From Spirochaetales bacterium (GTDB lineage: Bacteria > Spirochaetota > Spirochaetia > Sphaerochaetales > Sphaerochaetaceae): 64,000 bases of DNA. Shown here piece after piece: positions 18,036 through 26,867 of the stretch. Each line of letters begins with the position of its first letter. The first letter of the stretch is position 1. The position numbers were made by a program, and so were the translations under genes. The stretch lies in contig JAHDQJ010000002.1 of the NCBI GenBank assembly GCA_018433865.1, forward strand, positions 62,001 through 126,000, written 5' to 3'. The notes under the pieces were generated by a model. It was not told where the DNA came from. It ran no database searches and worked only from the letters and a program-made list of their open reading frames with translations.

Positions 18036-18728
18036 TCAGCGAATTTTTTGCATGATGCACAGGGTCCGGGAAGCATCGAGAAAGGGAATGCGAAGCTCTT
18101 CCATCCTGACGGTCCAGGAAGCCTCTTCACCACCTTGGAGCGGAATGCCGGCAGCAGACAGTTCCTCTTCGATAGCCTCCTTCCGTCCCTTGTAGGCGCA
18201 GATGAAAGCGCCCTCGGCCACGATCCTGCTGATTGGCCGCACGATATCTCCCAAGGGATGGAATGCCCTGAAGGTGACGATCCCGAAACAGTCGTCAACC
18301 TCCGACAGGTCTCTTTCAAAAACCTCGACACGCTCATGAAGGTTACAGAGTGCCAAGGCATTACGGAGAAATCCCGCTCGTCTCCCTGAACGTTCGACCA
18401 AGACGAACGGAACCTCGCTGAGCATGATCGCAAGCGGAATTCCCGGAAGTCCTGCACCTGAACCGACATCACAGATTCGGACCGACGGACCCAGGTGTTT
18501 CACCAGCGACTCGAAAATCGGCAATGCACCGAGAGAGTCGAGCAGATGCTTGATGATGAACTCACGTCCTTCTGCTCCCACGAGCCGGTAGGTTCCGTTG
18601 AAGAGATGGATCTCCTTGATATAGGTTTCGAATTGACTGCGTCGCACGTCATCGAGCAGATAACCCAATTCGGCGAGCCCCAATTCGAGCAACCTGAGGT
18701 CGGCTCGAAGATCATGCTTCGTCATCAT
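18036..18728 (-). CDS. rsmG: 16S rRNA (guanine-N7) methyltransferase RsmG
   Basis: 230 residues. It methylates G527 of 16S rRNA using SAM. The SAM-binding loop ICDVGSGAGLPGIPLAIM and the post-II region VTFRAFHPLGDI are typical. ATG 18728 (or 18725) follows GGAGG by 7 nt and lies within the last codons of mnmG (17-bp overlap), the usual mnmG-rsmG pairing. Confidence 0.93.
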   Translation of the reverse strand: MMTKHDLRADLRLLELGLAELGYLLDDVRRSQFETYIKEIHLFNGTYRLVGAEGREFIIKHLLDSLGALPIFESLVKHLGPSVRICDVGSGAGLPGIPLAIMLSEVPFVLVERSGRRAGFLRNALALCNLHERVEVFERDLSEVDDCFGIVTFRAFHPLGDIVRPISRIVAEGAFICAYKGRKEAIEEELSAAGIPLQGGEEASWTVRMEELRIPFLDASRTLCIMQKIR

Positions 18729-20532
18729 GGTCAGTCCTCCTCGCCAACAATACCATGAGAATCGCAAGATCGCTCGTACGCACTCCACTGATCCGGCCTG
18801 CCTGTCCGACAGAGAGGGGCCGCACGGCCTTGAACTTCTCCCGTGACTCCGCGGACAATCCGTCGAGTGCATCATAGTCGAAATCCTCGGGAATCCGAAT
18901 GCGTTCCATACGTGAGAACCGATCGACCTGCCGCTCCTGTCGTTTCACATAACCGGCATATTTCACGTCAAGCTCAGCTTGGTAGCACACCGGTTCCTCG
19001 AACGAGGCGAGCTCGGGAACGGACTCCATCAAGTCTGCGATGCCGATCTCCGGCTTGCGCAACAGTTCGATCGCCTTGCGGCCCTCGACCTTCCGTTTCT
19101 CAAGCAAATCCTTCACCATTTCGATGCGACTGAGTTTCTCCTGCAACCGGGCCATCGCCTCATCAGGTTGCAAGCCCACTGCATGAGCCTTCGGGGTAAG
19201 GCGCTGGTCCGCGCTGTCGTGACGCATGTTCAAACGATATTCGGCCCTGCTGGTGAACATCCGGTACGGCTCCTTGGTCCCCTTCGTCACCAAATCATCG
19301 ATCAGGACACCGGTATAGGATTCACTCCGGTCAAGGATCAACGGAGGCTCTCCCGCGAGTTTCCGTGCGGCGTTGATCCCTGCGACCAACCCCTGGCAGG
19401 CGGCCTCCTCATACCCGCTCGTCCCATTGGTCTGTCCGGCGATGAAGAGATTCTTCACGTGCTTCGACTCCAGCGAGGGATAGAGCTGTAGGGGATCGAG
19501 GTAATCGTATTCGACCGCATAGGCGGGACGCATGATCTGTGCATGCTCAAGCCCACGGATAGACCGGATGAAGGCGACCTGGACATCCTCGGGAAGCGAT
19601 GAGCTCATGCCATTGAGATACATCTCCTCGGTCCCCACACCTTCGGGCTCCACGAAAATCTGATGCCGCTCACGCTCGGGGAAGCGTACGACCTTGTCCT
19701 CTATGGAGGGACAGTAGCGTGGCCCTTTCCCGACGATCTTCCCTCCATACAGCGGGGAACGATGGATATTCTCCCGGATGATCCGGTGTGTCTCGGCGTT
19801 CGTCCACGTGATGTGGCACTGCAACGAAGGACGGTCTATCGTCTGGTAATCGAAGGAGAACGGCATCATGACCGGATCTCCCGGTTGTTCGACCATCGCA
19901 CTGAAATCGAGGGAAGACTTGCGCACCCGTGCCGGAGTACCGGTCTTGAGCCTACCTACGGTGAAGCCTTTCTGGCGCAATGCAGTTCCCAAACCGATGG
20001 CAGCACTCTCACCGAGCCGACCTGAGCGAGCTTCATACTCACCGATGAATATCTTGCCCTCCATGAACGTTCCGGTAGTCAACACCACCACAGTTGCCGT
20101 GATCCGATGTCCTCTCTCGGTCGATACACCAATTATCTTGGAGTTGTCCTCACCCAGGAGGATATCGACAACGGTATCCTGGAACAGCGCGAGCTTTCCC
20201 TGCGCCTCGAGCGTCTCCTTTGCCATGCGGTGGTACGTGAACTTGTCCGCCTGTGCCCGGGGTGCTTGTACGGCTGGACCTCTCCGACGGTTGAGGATTC
20301 TGAATTGGATCATGGAAGCGTCGATCAGGTGACCCATCTCTCCTCCCAATGCATCGACTTCACGCACCAGATTGCCTTTTGCCAACCCGCCGATCGCGGG
20401 ATTGCAGGAAAGTCGCCCGATCGCATCGAGGTTCTGGGTGATCAACAGGGTGGAGAACCCGAGCCTTGAGAGAGCAAGGGATGCCTCGATGCCGGCATGA
20501 CCGGCTCCAATGACTATCGCATCGTAATCCAT
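18712..20532 (-). CDS. mnmG: tRNA uridine-5-carboxymethylaminomethyl modification enzyme, FAD subunit
   Basis: 606 residues, normal length. With MnmE it makes cmnm5U at the wobble base of certain tRNAs. FAD-binding Rossmann motif IVIGAGHAGIEASLALSRLG at the N-terminus, the GidA signature region GPRYCPSIEDKV, and GYEEAACQGLVAGINAAR. AGGA lies 9 nt before the ATG. It begins 1 bp after the mnmE stop. Confidence 0.97.
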   Translation of the reverse strand: MDYDAIVIGAGHAGIEASLALSRLGFSTLLITQNLDAIGRLSCNPAIGGLAKGNLVREVDALGGEMGHLIDASMIQFRILNRRRGPAVQAPRAQADKFTYHRMAKETLEAQGKLALFQDTVVDILLGEDNSKIIGVSTERGHRITATVVVLTTGTFMEGKIFIGEYEARSGRLGESAAIGLGTALRQKGFTVGRLKTGTPARVRKSSLDFSAMVEQPGDPVMMPFSFDYQTIDRPSLQCHITWTNAETHRIIRENIHRSPLYGGKIVGKGPRYCPSIEDKVVRFPERERHQIFVEPEGVGTEEMYLNGMSSSLPEDVQVAFIRSIRGLEHAQIMRPAYAVEYDYLDPLQLYPSLESKHVKNLFIAGQTNGTSGYEEAACQGLVAGINAARKLAGEPPLILDRSESYTGVLIDDLVTKGTKEPYRMFTSRAEYRLNMRHDSADQRLTPKAHAVGLQPDEAMARLQEKLSRIEMVKDLLEKRKVEGRKAIELLRKPEIGIADLMESVPELASFEEPVCYQAELDVKYAGYVKRQERQVDRFSRMERIRIPEDFDYDALDGLSAESREKFKAVRPLSVGQAGRISGVRTSDLAILMVLLARRTDHDDEA

Positions 20533-20533
20533 A

Positions 20534-21901
20534 TCATTTTCCTACACAGAAGCGGCTGAATATCCGCTCGAGAATATCGTCGGAGGCAACCTCGCCGGTG
20601 AGGGAGCCGAGTGCGTGCAATGCCTCCGCGAGCTCGACTGCGACAATGTCCATCGGGAGTTCCTCCCGAGCCAAGGCCACGGCACGAACCAGAGCATCAG
20701 AGGCATGCTTGAGTTCATCACGCTGACGCGAGGATTCGATCACCAAGGCCTGTCCATCGGGGCGATCGGTCTCCTTCGTCAAGCGCCTTACCATCTCGTC
20801 GCGCAAGGTTGCGAACCCCTCCCCTCGTTTTGCACTGAGTGGGTAACTGCCCTTCGCGGGAGGTTTCGTCGTGAGATCGGTCTTGTTCCAGACCAGAATG
20901 CAACGCGGATCCTCAAGCAAGTGGCGGTATTGGGAAACGGAGGTGTCGTCATGCTCGGTCCCATCGAGCATCAGGAGGATGAGATCCGCTTCCGACAGCA
21001 GCTTCCGTGTCCTCCGTATCCCTTCCATCTCAATGGCATCCGATGATTCACGCAATCCTGCGGTGTCGTACAGTCGCACGGGAATGCCATCCAACACAGT
21101 CTTCGATTCGATGAAATCCCGTGTCGTGCCATGTACTTCGGAGACGATCGACCGTTCCTCACGCAAGAGGAGGTTGAAGAGCGTGGACTTGCCGGCATTG
21201 GTAGCTCCCGCAAGTACCACGCGCGCTCCCTCACCGTAGAGTTTCCCCATCTCATAGGTCGACAGGAGGGCATCGATCCTCCTTTTTGCCTCTTCCAGAG
21301 CCTCGAACGGGAATGCGACATCATCCGCGATCTCATCCTCAGCATAGTCCAGTTGAAGCTCCACCATGCTGACAACCTGAAGCACCTGTTGCTTGATCTC
21401 CTCGATCAGCGAGAACAGATTGCCTTCGAGCCTCCCGAGTGCGAGACTGTGGGACAACCGCGATTGGGACGAGACGATCTCCATCACCGCCTCGGCCCGT
21501 GTCAGGTCCATCCTTCCGTGCATGAACGCTCGGAAAGTGAATTCTCCGGGACTCGCCGGGCGCATGCCGACATCCTTGAGCTGCGCGAAGATCGATTCGA
21601 TCCCGGGGATGCTTCCGTGGCAGGAAATCTCCACGCTCTCTTCTCCGGTATATCCCCTCCCATCCCTGAATACGGTCACGAGCACCTCATCAATGGGATT
21701 CTTGTATTTCGGGTCGATCAGGTCTCCGTGCAGGACGGTATGGGAAGCACTCGCCCCAAGAGCCTCCGGCCGGGAGAACAATGGCTTCAATGCTTCCACG
21801 CAACCCTGTCCCGAGATCCTGATCACCGCGATCGGAGCGGTCCCCCAAGCGGTGGCAAGTGCATAGATGATATCCTTCGTGTCATAGGTGTGTACGTTCA
21901 T
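20534..21901 (-). CDS. mnmE: tRNA modification GTPase MnmE
   Basis: 455 residues. Partner of MnmG in wobble-uridine modification. The N-terminal tetrahydrofolate-binding domain begins DIIYALATAWGTAPIAVIRISG. The G domain has GATNAGKSTLFN, switch EVHGTTRDFIE, DTAGLR and NKTD. The last residues RIFSRFCVGK carry the invariant C-x-G-K ending. Start 21901 gives the canonical N-terminus; no ribosome site is present, and TATACT lies 7 nt upstream. The frame is open to 21943 but those residues do not fit the family. Confidence 0.96.
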   Translation of the reverse strand: MNVHTYDTKDIIYALATAWGTAPIAVIRISGQGCVEALKPLFSRPEALGASASHTVLHGDLIDPKYKNPIDEVLVTVFRDGRGYTGEESVEISCHGSIPGIESIFAQLKDVGMRPASPGEFTFRAFMHGRMDLTRAEAVMEIVSSQSRLSHSLALGRLEGNLFSLIEEIKQQVLQVVSMVELQLDYAEDEIADDVAFPFEALEEAKRRIDALLSTYEMGKLYGEGARVVLAGATNAGKSTLFNLLLREERSIVSEVHGTTRDFIESKTVLDGIPVRLYDTAGLRESSDAIEMEGIRRTRKLLSEADLILLMLDGTEHDDTSVSQYRHLLEDPRCILVWNKTDLTTKPPAKGSYPLSAKRGEGFATLRDEMVRRLTKETDRPDGQALVIESSRQRDELKHASDALVRAVALAREELPMDIVAVELAEALHALGSLTGEVASDDILERIFSRFCVGK

Positions 21902-21908
21902 CCGCCCA

Positions 21909-21937
21909 AGTATACGGATGCGGGTCGCACGTGTCCA
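21909..21937 (-). promoter_or_regulatory. Predicted leaderless promoter of mnmE
   Basis: -35 TGGACA (21937-21932, 5/6), 17-bp spacer, -10 TATACT (21914-21909, 5/6), then 7 nt to ATG 21901. The -35 is only 11 bp from that of the divergent epmA promoter. Confidence 0.65.
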
Positions 21938-21948
21938 TATCATGTTCC

Positions 21949-21978
21949 TTTACAAAGGATACCGCCAAAGAGTATAGT
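21949..21978 (+). promoter_or_regulatory. Predicted leaderless promoter of epmA
   Basis: -35 TTTACA (21949-21954, 5/6), 18-bp spacer, -10 TATAGT (21973-21978, 5/6), then 6 nt (CGCCGC) to ATG 21985. No Shine-Dalgarno. Confidence 0.62.
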
Positions 21979-21984
21979 CGCCGC

Positions 21985-22977
21985 ATGAACATCAAAGCTA
22001 TCGAAGAACGCAGCACCCTGATGCAAGCGATGCGCTCATGGTTCTCTCAGAATGGGTACCTCGAGGTCTCCACGCCATTGCTCTCCACGAACCTCATTCC
22101 TGAACCGACGATCGCCAATTTCTCCACCCGACTGATCAGCGAGTTCATGGGGGAACGGGAACTCTACCTTGTTCCTTCGCCCGAAGTCCATATGAAGCGG
22201 ATCATCGCGGAGACCCACCGCAGCATCTACCAGATCTCCCGGTGCTTCCGCAATCGGGAGCAGATGGGAAGCCATCATAATCCCGAGTTCACGATGCTCG
22301 AGTACTATACGGTCGGAGCCGATGACGAGGCTTCCATAGGCATCACCGAACGATTGCTGGCCGATACTGCGCTTGAGGGAACTCCGGAGCATGTGTTGCC
22401 GCCGTTCAGGCGGATGACCGTGGCAGAGGCCTGCCACACCTATGCAGGGGTCGACCTCGATACCGTACAATCGACGACCCGATTGCGGCACGAAGCCTTG
22501 CGGCTTGGCCTCTCGGTAGGAGACGAACCCGAGAGCTGGGAGGAGACCTTCAACAGGATCTTCCTCAACTTCGTCGAACCGAACCTCCCCCAGGACAAGC
22601 CGCTTGTGCTCAGTGAGTATCCCAGCCGGATCGAGTGCCTTGCGAAAAAGATTCCCGGCCGTCCCTACCGTAAGAGATGGGAGTTGTATGCGGGAGGACT
22701 GGAACTGGCCAACTGTTATGACGAAGAACGCGATGCGCAGGTGGTAGCCGATTATTATGCAGCACAATATGCGATCCTGGTGAGCCAACGCTCCGTAACC
22801 GGAGAGGTCATCCCCGATATCGATTTGAGCTTCCCAGCGATATTCGATGCCCAGTTCCCCCAGTGCTCAGGGGTGGCCATGGGTATCGACCGGCTGCTGA
22901 TGCTGCAGGGAAGGCACAAGACGATAGGGGATTTGATTTTATTCAACCTTTCTGCTATGATGGCCGACGGCCATTGA
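21985..22977 (+). CDS. epmA: Elongation factor P--(R)-beta-lysine ligase
   Basis: 330 residues, the size of EpmA/GenX: a class II lysyl-tRNA-synthetase-like catalytic core lacking the anticodon-binding domain. It attaches beta-lysine to the conserved Lys of EF-P. Motif 2 reads RCFRNREQMGSHHNPEFTMLEYY and the C-terminal motif 3 GVAMGIDRLLML. The next gene is efp, its substrate, and epmB follows 2 kb on. Start at 21985 fits both the family N-terminus and the leaderless promoter; the frame is open upstream. Confidence 0.95.
   Translation: MNIKAIEERSTLMQAMRSWFSQNGYLEVSTPLLSTNLIPEPTIANFSTRLISEFMGERELYLVPSPEVHMKRIIAETHRSIYQISRCFRNREQMGSHHNPEFTMLEYYTVGADDEASIGITERLLADTALEGTPEHVLPPFRRMTVAEACHTYAGVDLDTVQSTTRLRHEALRLGLSVGDEPESWEETFNRIFLNFVEPNLPQDKPLVLSEYPSRIECLAKKIPGRPYRKRWELYAGGLELANCYDEERDAQVVADYYAAQYAILVSQRSVTGEVIPDIDLSFPAIFDAQFPQCSGVAMGIDRLLMLQGRHKTIGDLILFNLSAMMADGH
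22933..22961 (+). promoter_or_regulatory. Predicted efp promoter inside the 3' end of epmA
   Basis: -35 TTGATT (22933-22938), 17-bp spacer, -10 TATGAT (22956-22961, 5/6), about 38 nt of leader before ATG 23006 with GAGG. Would allow efp to be made in excess of its ligase. Confidence 0.55.
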
Positions 22978-23005
22978 GGCCGAGTCCGCAACACTTACGA
23001 GGTAT

Positions 23006-23572
23006 ATGATGATTAAAGCAGGTCAGATAGACAAGGGTACTGCGCTGTTGATCAAGGGTCAGCCCTTCATCTGCGTGGAACGGGAATTCGTGAATCCGGG
23101 CAAAGGTTCGGCATTCGTCAGGCTCAAGCTCAAGAGCCCTTCCACCGGCCAGGTTCTGCGGGAGACCATGAAGAGCCAGGACAACGCAGAGGACATCACT
23201 GTCGAGGATCGTGACTGCCAATACCTCTACAATGATGGAGAGAACTTTCACTTCATGATGACCGAGACGTATGAGCAGATCGAGATTCCGATGACTACGT
23301 TCGAGGACTACCAGTTCATCATGAAGGAGGGAGAGACCTACCGCGTGACATTCTGGGAGCACCAACCCCTGGATATCCAGGTCCCCGCGAAAGTCGTATT
23401 CGAAGTGGCAGAGGCCGAGGAAGCGGTCAAGGGCGATACCGTCACCGGTGCGACCAAGAACGTGACCACCGAGACCGGCCTTGTCGTCCGCGTCCCCATC
23501 TTCATCAAGCAGGGTGAAAGGATCCTGGTCAACACGGAGACCAAGGAGTATCTTGAGCGCGTGAACAGATAA
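23006..23572 (+). CDS. efp: Translation elongation factor P
   Basis: 188 residues. It relieves ribosome stalling at polyproline. The KOW-like N-terminal domain carries the modification loop NPGKGSAFVRLK; the Lys there corresponds to the beta-lysylated residue of enterobacterial EF-P, which agrees with epmA/epmB nearby. The OB domains end with VRVPIFIKQGERILVNTETKEYLERV. Two ATGs (23006, 23009) are possible after GAGG. A strong terminator follows. Confidence 0.97.
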   Translation: MMIKAGQIDKGTALLIKGQPFICVEREFVNPGKGSAFVRLKLKSPSTGQVLRETMKSQDNAEDITVEDRDCQYLYNDGENFHFMMTETYEQIEIPMTTFEDYQFIMKEGETYRVTFWEHQPLDIQVPAKVVFEVAEAEEAVKGDTVTGATKNVTTETGLVVRVPIFIKQGERILVNTETKEYLERVNR

Positions 23573-23595
23573 GCGGGGTCACGATCCGATCGGAG

Positions 23596-23633
23596 AGGGT
23601 GGAGCACATGATGGTGCCCCACCCTTTCTTTTC
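23596..23633 (+). terminator. Rho-independent terminator of epmA-efp
   Basis: Hairpin with outer stem AGGGTGG/CCACCCT, inner GCAC/GTGC, loop ATGATG, followed by TTCTTTT. It lies between convergent genes. Confidence 0.85.
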
Positions 23634-24524
23634 TCAGGAGATCCTTCTCACCGGTCTTCCTTCGATATATCCGCGATACCCCATCGGAGCCAACTGGAAG
23701 CGCGGACCGGTATCGTCGGCCCACTCGTACCCGTAGAGGGTCGGATCGTACCGCTTCATCACATCCCATAGATCGGTGATCGCCTGTTCGAACCGTGTTT
23801 CGTCGAATGGAGGTCCTTGGAAGATCATCAGGGAACAAGGGGGCAATTCGATCACATCGAATCCGTTCGGCACCTCACCCTTCCAATCACAGGGAACCTC
23901 GACTCCTTGCAGGTACTCACCCGATCCCAATCTTCTCATCGCGAGAGGCATCCACATCCCGATCGGTTCGTTGAGAGCCTCCTTTACCGAGCTGAGCACA
24001 TCCCACGTATCGCAACCGACTTCCTCGCAGTACTCGAAGTAATGCGAAGCTTTCTGCGCGAACCGGACAACCGCTTTTCTCGCAGGTCTCTCGACAACCT
24101 GCACGAACACCGTCTTGATCACTCTTCCTCCTCCATGGTGTCTTACCATGTCTTTGGTCTTGTCGGAGAGCCTGATCGAACTGATCCTCGCGAAATCCCG
24201 GCGGAATGATTGGGGATTCATGCCGAACTGCCGCGAGAACGCCCGGGTGAAGCCCTCATGCGAGTCGAAGACGAAATCGAATGCCACATCGACGATCCGT
24301 ACATCGTTTTGCTGCAACCGTCTGGCGGCTTCGCTCAGACGGCGATGCCGCAGGTAGGAAAACGGTGCCATGCCGGTCAACTCCTTGAACATGCGCGCGC
24401 TATGCCAGGGTGAATAGCAGGCAACCCCTGCCAACTTCTGCAAGGTCACCGGTTCGGTAAGGTGATCGTCGATATAGGCAAGCATCCGCTCCACCGCCGC
24501 CTTGTGTGTATCCGCAACGATCAT
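23634..24524 (-). CDS. AraC family regulator with GyrI-like effector domain
   Basis: 296 residues. N-terminal AraC DNA-binding domain (about 1-105): two helix-turn-helix units, LQKLAGVACYSPWHSARMF and RIVDVAFDFVFDSHEGFTRAFSRQFG. C-terminal GyrI/AraC-effector-binding domain (about 130-290) that in relatives binds small hydrophobic or cationic ligands. Start 24524 follows AGGAGG by 7 nt; the frame is open to 24542. It sits convergent to efp and upstream of nothing obvious, so its targets are unknown. Confidence 0.9.
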   Translation of the reverse strand: MIVADTHKAAVERMLAYIDDHLTEPVTLQKLAGVACYSPWHSARMFKELTGMAPFSYLRHRRLSEAARRLQQNDVRIVDVAFDFVFDSHEGFTRAFSRQFGMNPQSFRRDFARISSIRLSDKTKDMVRHHGGGRVIKTVFVQVVERPARKAVVRFAQKASHYFEYCEEVGCDTWDVLSSVKEALNEPIGMWMPLAMRRLGSGEYLQGVEVPCDWKGEVPNGFDVIELPPCSLMIFQGPPFDETRFEQAITDLWDVMKRYDPTLYGYEWADDTGPRFQLAPMGYRGYIEGRPVRRIS

Positions 24525-24584
24525 TCGCAAGCCTCCTGACACTACCCTATCGGATGAGGGAGGGCGTTTCTTGACTCTGCTTGC

Positions 24585-25640
24585 TCAATCGGGATCGGGA
24601 TAGTTCCTCGGTTCACCCGAAACCGTCCTGAACATCCATGTTCCCGACTCATCCTTGCCTTCGAGGTAAGATCTTCCCAACGGAACTTTCCCTCCCCCCT
24701 CGGGAAGGTCGATGGCATACTGGGGCATCGCGAGACCGCTGAGCCGACTGCGAAGCACCGACTCCAGCTCAAGACCTTTCTCGAGAGGGACCCGCAGGTG
24801 AGCGGTCCCGCTTACCAGGTCGCCTTGGAACAGATAGTATGGTTTGACCCGGTTGGCAACCAACAGGTTCATGAGGTGCTCAAGGACCGAAGCATCATCA
24901 TTGACACCCCTCAAGAGTACCGTCTGGTTCATCACCGGAATACCCGCGTCGATGAAACGGGCAACCGCTTGCACGCTCTGTCGGGTGATCTCTTTCGGAT
25001 GATTGAACTGCGTCATCAGGTAGAGCGCACTGCAGGTGTGCGGTTTCAGTCGTGCGATGAGATCGTCGGTGATCCGCTGGGGGAATGTGGCGGGCATGCG
25101 GCTGCAGAGCCGCAGCACCAGATCAGGCCTTGCGTTCCGGATCGTGGTGATCACCTGCATAAGCCGTTCGTCCGAGAGTGTCAACGGATCTCCTCCGGTA
25201 AGCAGCATCTCACGGACCTCAGCATGATCGTGCACGTACGCAGCAACCGCATCCAGCTCAGATTCGGAAACATGACTGCATTCGGTAGCGGTGAATCGTC
25301 GTCGGAAGCAATGCCGGCAATAGGTGGCACAGCGGTCGGTGACGAGGAAGGCGACCCTGTTGCGGTAGCGATGGATGAGCCGGGGAAGTACCGAGTGTGA
25401 AATCTCGGCCAAGGGGTCCATCTGTTCCAGGCCGATGCGATCCATCTCACGGATCGAGGGCACGACCTGTCGCCTGATCGGATCGTCCGGATCCCCAGGA
25501 TTCATCAGCGAGAGATAGTAGGTACTGATCAACAGCGGGAGGGAGTCCCCATTGGCTTCGAACCACCGTCTTTCATCTTCGGTCAGGACCAGATGGTGCT
25601 CCAGTTCCTCACGGGTCGATATCGTCGCATGCATGTACAT
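24585..25640 (-). CDS. epmB: Lysine 2,3-aminomutase family radical SAM enzyme, probable EpmB
   Basis: 351 residues. The radical-SAM cluster motif is CATYCRHCF (CxxxCxxC, about residue 110), followed by MLLTGGDPLTL. In E. coli EpmB makes (R)-beta-lysine for EF-P; fermentative KamA is a relative. EpmB is preferred because epmA and efp are adjacent and no other lysine-fermentation gene is visible. The conserved PLP-site region lies near YAIDLPEGGGKVPLG. Start 25640 has no ribosome site; TACATA lies 6 nt before it. Confidence 0.88.
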   Translation of the reverse strand: MYMHATISTREELEHHLVLTEDERRWFEANGDSLPLLISTYYLSLMNPGDPDDPIRRQVVPSIREMDRIGLEQMDPLAEISHSVLPRLIHRYRNRVAFLVTDRCATYCRHCFRRRFTATECSHVSESELDAVAAYVHDHAEVREMLLTGGDPLTLSDERLMQVITTIRNARPDLVLRLCSRMPATFPQRITDDLIARLKPHTCSALYLMTQFNHPKEITRQSVQAVARFIDAGIPVMNQTVLLRGVNDDASVLEHLMNLLVANRVKPYYLFQGDLVSGTAHLRVPLEKGLELESVLRSRLSGLAMPQYAIDLPEGGGKVPLGRSYLEGKDESGTWMFRTVSGEPRNYPDPD

Positions 25641-25646
25641 GCCGAT

Positions 25647-25675
25647 TATGTACCACGTATCGAACCGCTGGTCCA
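25647..25675 (-). promoter_or_regulatory. Predicted leaderless promoter of epmB
   Basis: -35 TGGACC (25675-25670, 4/6), 17-bp spacer, -10 TACATA (25652-25647), 6 nt (ATCGGC) to ATG 25640. No Shine-Dalgarno. Confidence 0.5.
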
Positions 25676-25693
25676 GACGGACGGCATCCATGG

Positions 25694-25740
25694 GAAAGAA
25701 AAGCGGTACCAGGAACATGTGGGGATGTCCCGGTACCGCT
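25694..25740 (-). terminator. Rho-independent terminator of the TRAP/transaldolase operon
   Basis: Downstream of the transaldolase-family gene. The outer stem AGCGGTACC/GGTACCGCT continues into an inner imperfect stem (GGGACAT/ATGTTCC), then TTTTCTTT on the minus strand. Confidence 0.85.
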
Positions 25741-25764
25741 GGATTCCATCACAGGAACTGCATG

Positions 25765-26823
25765 CTACTTCAGCTTCTTCCGCTCCTCGGCGATGACGAC
25801 AAGAGATTTCTCCCATGCATCGACGAACATGTCCCTGAAATACTCGACCGCACCGTTCTTTTCAAAATCCTCTGTAGAAAGGCCGTTCTCCCAATATGCT
25901 TCCCTGAATTGGGGAAGCTTTGCGTTCAGCTCATCCACCACGATCTCCTGCGGCGGATTGAAGAGTCTGCTCTCCACGCGTGCATCGGCTTCGATCAGCT
26001 GCGTGCAAGAACCCGCTCCCAGCCAGTTCATGGTGATGTTCACATCACCGCCTACCATCTGATAGAAATCCTCCGGAGTCCTTACGCCTCCGCCGATGAA
26101 TTTCAGCTCATATCCGCGATCATGCACAAGGTTGTACACTTTCTTCGCGATCACCATGCCAGCTTGGTACAGCACATCGGGATTGATGTCGACTTTCTTC
26201 GCCGCCACATCCTTGCGCAACCATTCGTTGTAGATACCGGTGATCAAGGAGTAGTAGACGGGAGGCTTCATCCCGGTCTTCTCACTGATCCTGGTGTACA
26301 TCTCACAGATCTCGATCGTCTGCTGGACGGTCATGATCTCGGTAGCGTTGATCGGGGTATTCTCCGCGATGAGGGTTTCCATCGCTTCCAAGCCGGCCTT
26401 CGTGGCGGGAATTTTGATCATGATGTTGGGGTTCATCACGCGATTCTTCCTCGCCTCATCGAGAATGACCTGGGTCTTATCCTCATGGATCGGATCGCCT
26501 TGGATACTGACATACCCGTACTTTCCGTGGCTCTCCTTCCACAGGGGAAGGAATATGTCGGAGATTCCCTTGATCAGCTTCCTCTGGAGGATGCATTCGA
26601 CCTCGTTGTCATCCGTGGATTCCTTGAGTGCCTCGGCCAGCAGTTGCCGTGCATAGACTCCTTCGGTCGGATGGGAGAGCATCTTCCATGTATACGAAGG
26701 GTTCTGCGTACAACCGGTGGCTCCGGCTGCGATTCCCAGCTTGGCCTCTTCACGAGTCACGTTGTTGACCCAAAATTTCGTGGGCGTCAAAGCCCTCACT
26801 CGCTCAAAATAATTCTTTGCCAT
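25765..26823 (-). CDS. Transaldolase-family enzyme
   Basis: 352 residues, a TIM barrel of the transaldolase / fructose-6-phosphate aldolase class. The Schiff-base Lys is likely in IMIKIPATKAGLEAM; other landmarks are GATGCTQNPSYTW near the N-terminus and NITMNWLGAGSC. It is longer than FSA-type enzymes and divergent from housekeeping transaldolase, so it may act on a special substrate from the TRAP/SAF-dehydrogenase pathway encoded just upstream. Start 26823 (third codon of the open frame) follows GAGG with good spacing. Confidence 0.82.
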   Translation of the reverse strand: MAKNYFERVRALTPTKFWVNNVTREEAKLGIAAGATGCTQNPSYTWKMLSHPTEGVYARQLLAEALKESTDDNEVECILQRKLIKGISDIFLPLWKESHGKYGYVSIQGDPIHEDKTQVILDEARKNRVMNPNIMIKIPATKAGLEAMETLIAENTPINATEIMTVQQTIEICEMYTRISEKTGMKPPVYYSLITGIYNEWLRKDVAAKKVDINPDVLYQAGMVIAKKVYNLVHDRGYELKFIGGGVRTPEDFYQMVGGDVNITMNWLGAGSCTQLIEADARVESRLFNPPQEIVVDELNAKLPQFREAYWENGLSTEDFEKNGAVEYFRDMFVDAWEKSLVVIAEERKKLK

Positions 26824-26867
26824 GTCCATCTCCTCTCTTTGTCTTCTCTTTGTGTCCGATCCTGCGC

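Noticed and set aside
18022-18472. N-terminal extension of UppP in the same frame
   Set aside because: It overlaps rsmG coding sequence, and a strong ribosome site sits at the downstream ATG 18022.
24585-25640. Fermentative lysine 2,3-aminomutase (KamA)
   Set aside because: No kamD/E or other lysine-fermentation genes nearby, while epmA and efp are adjacent; kept as EpmB with some doubt.
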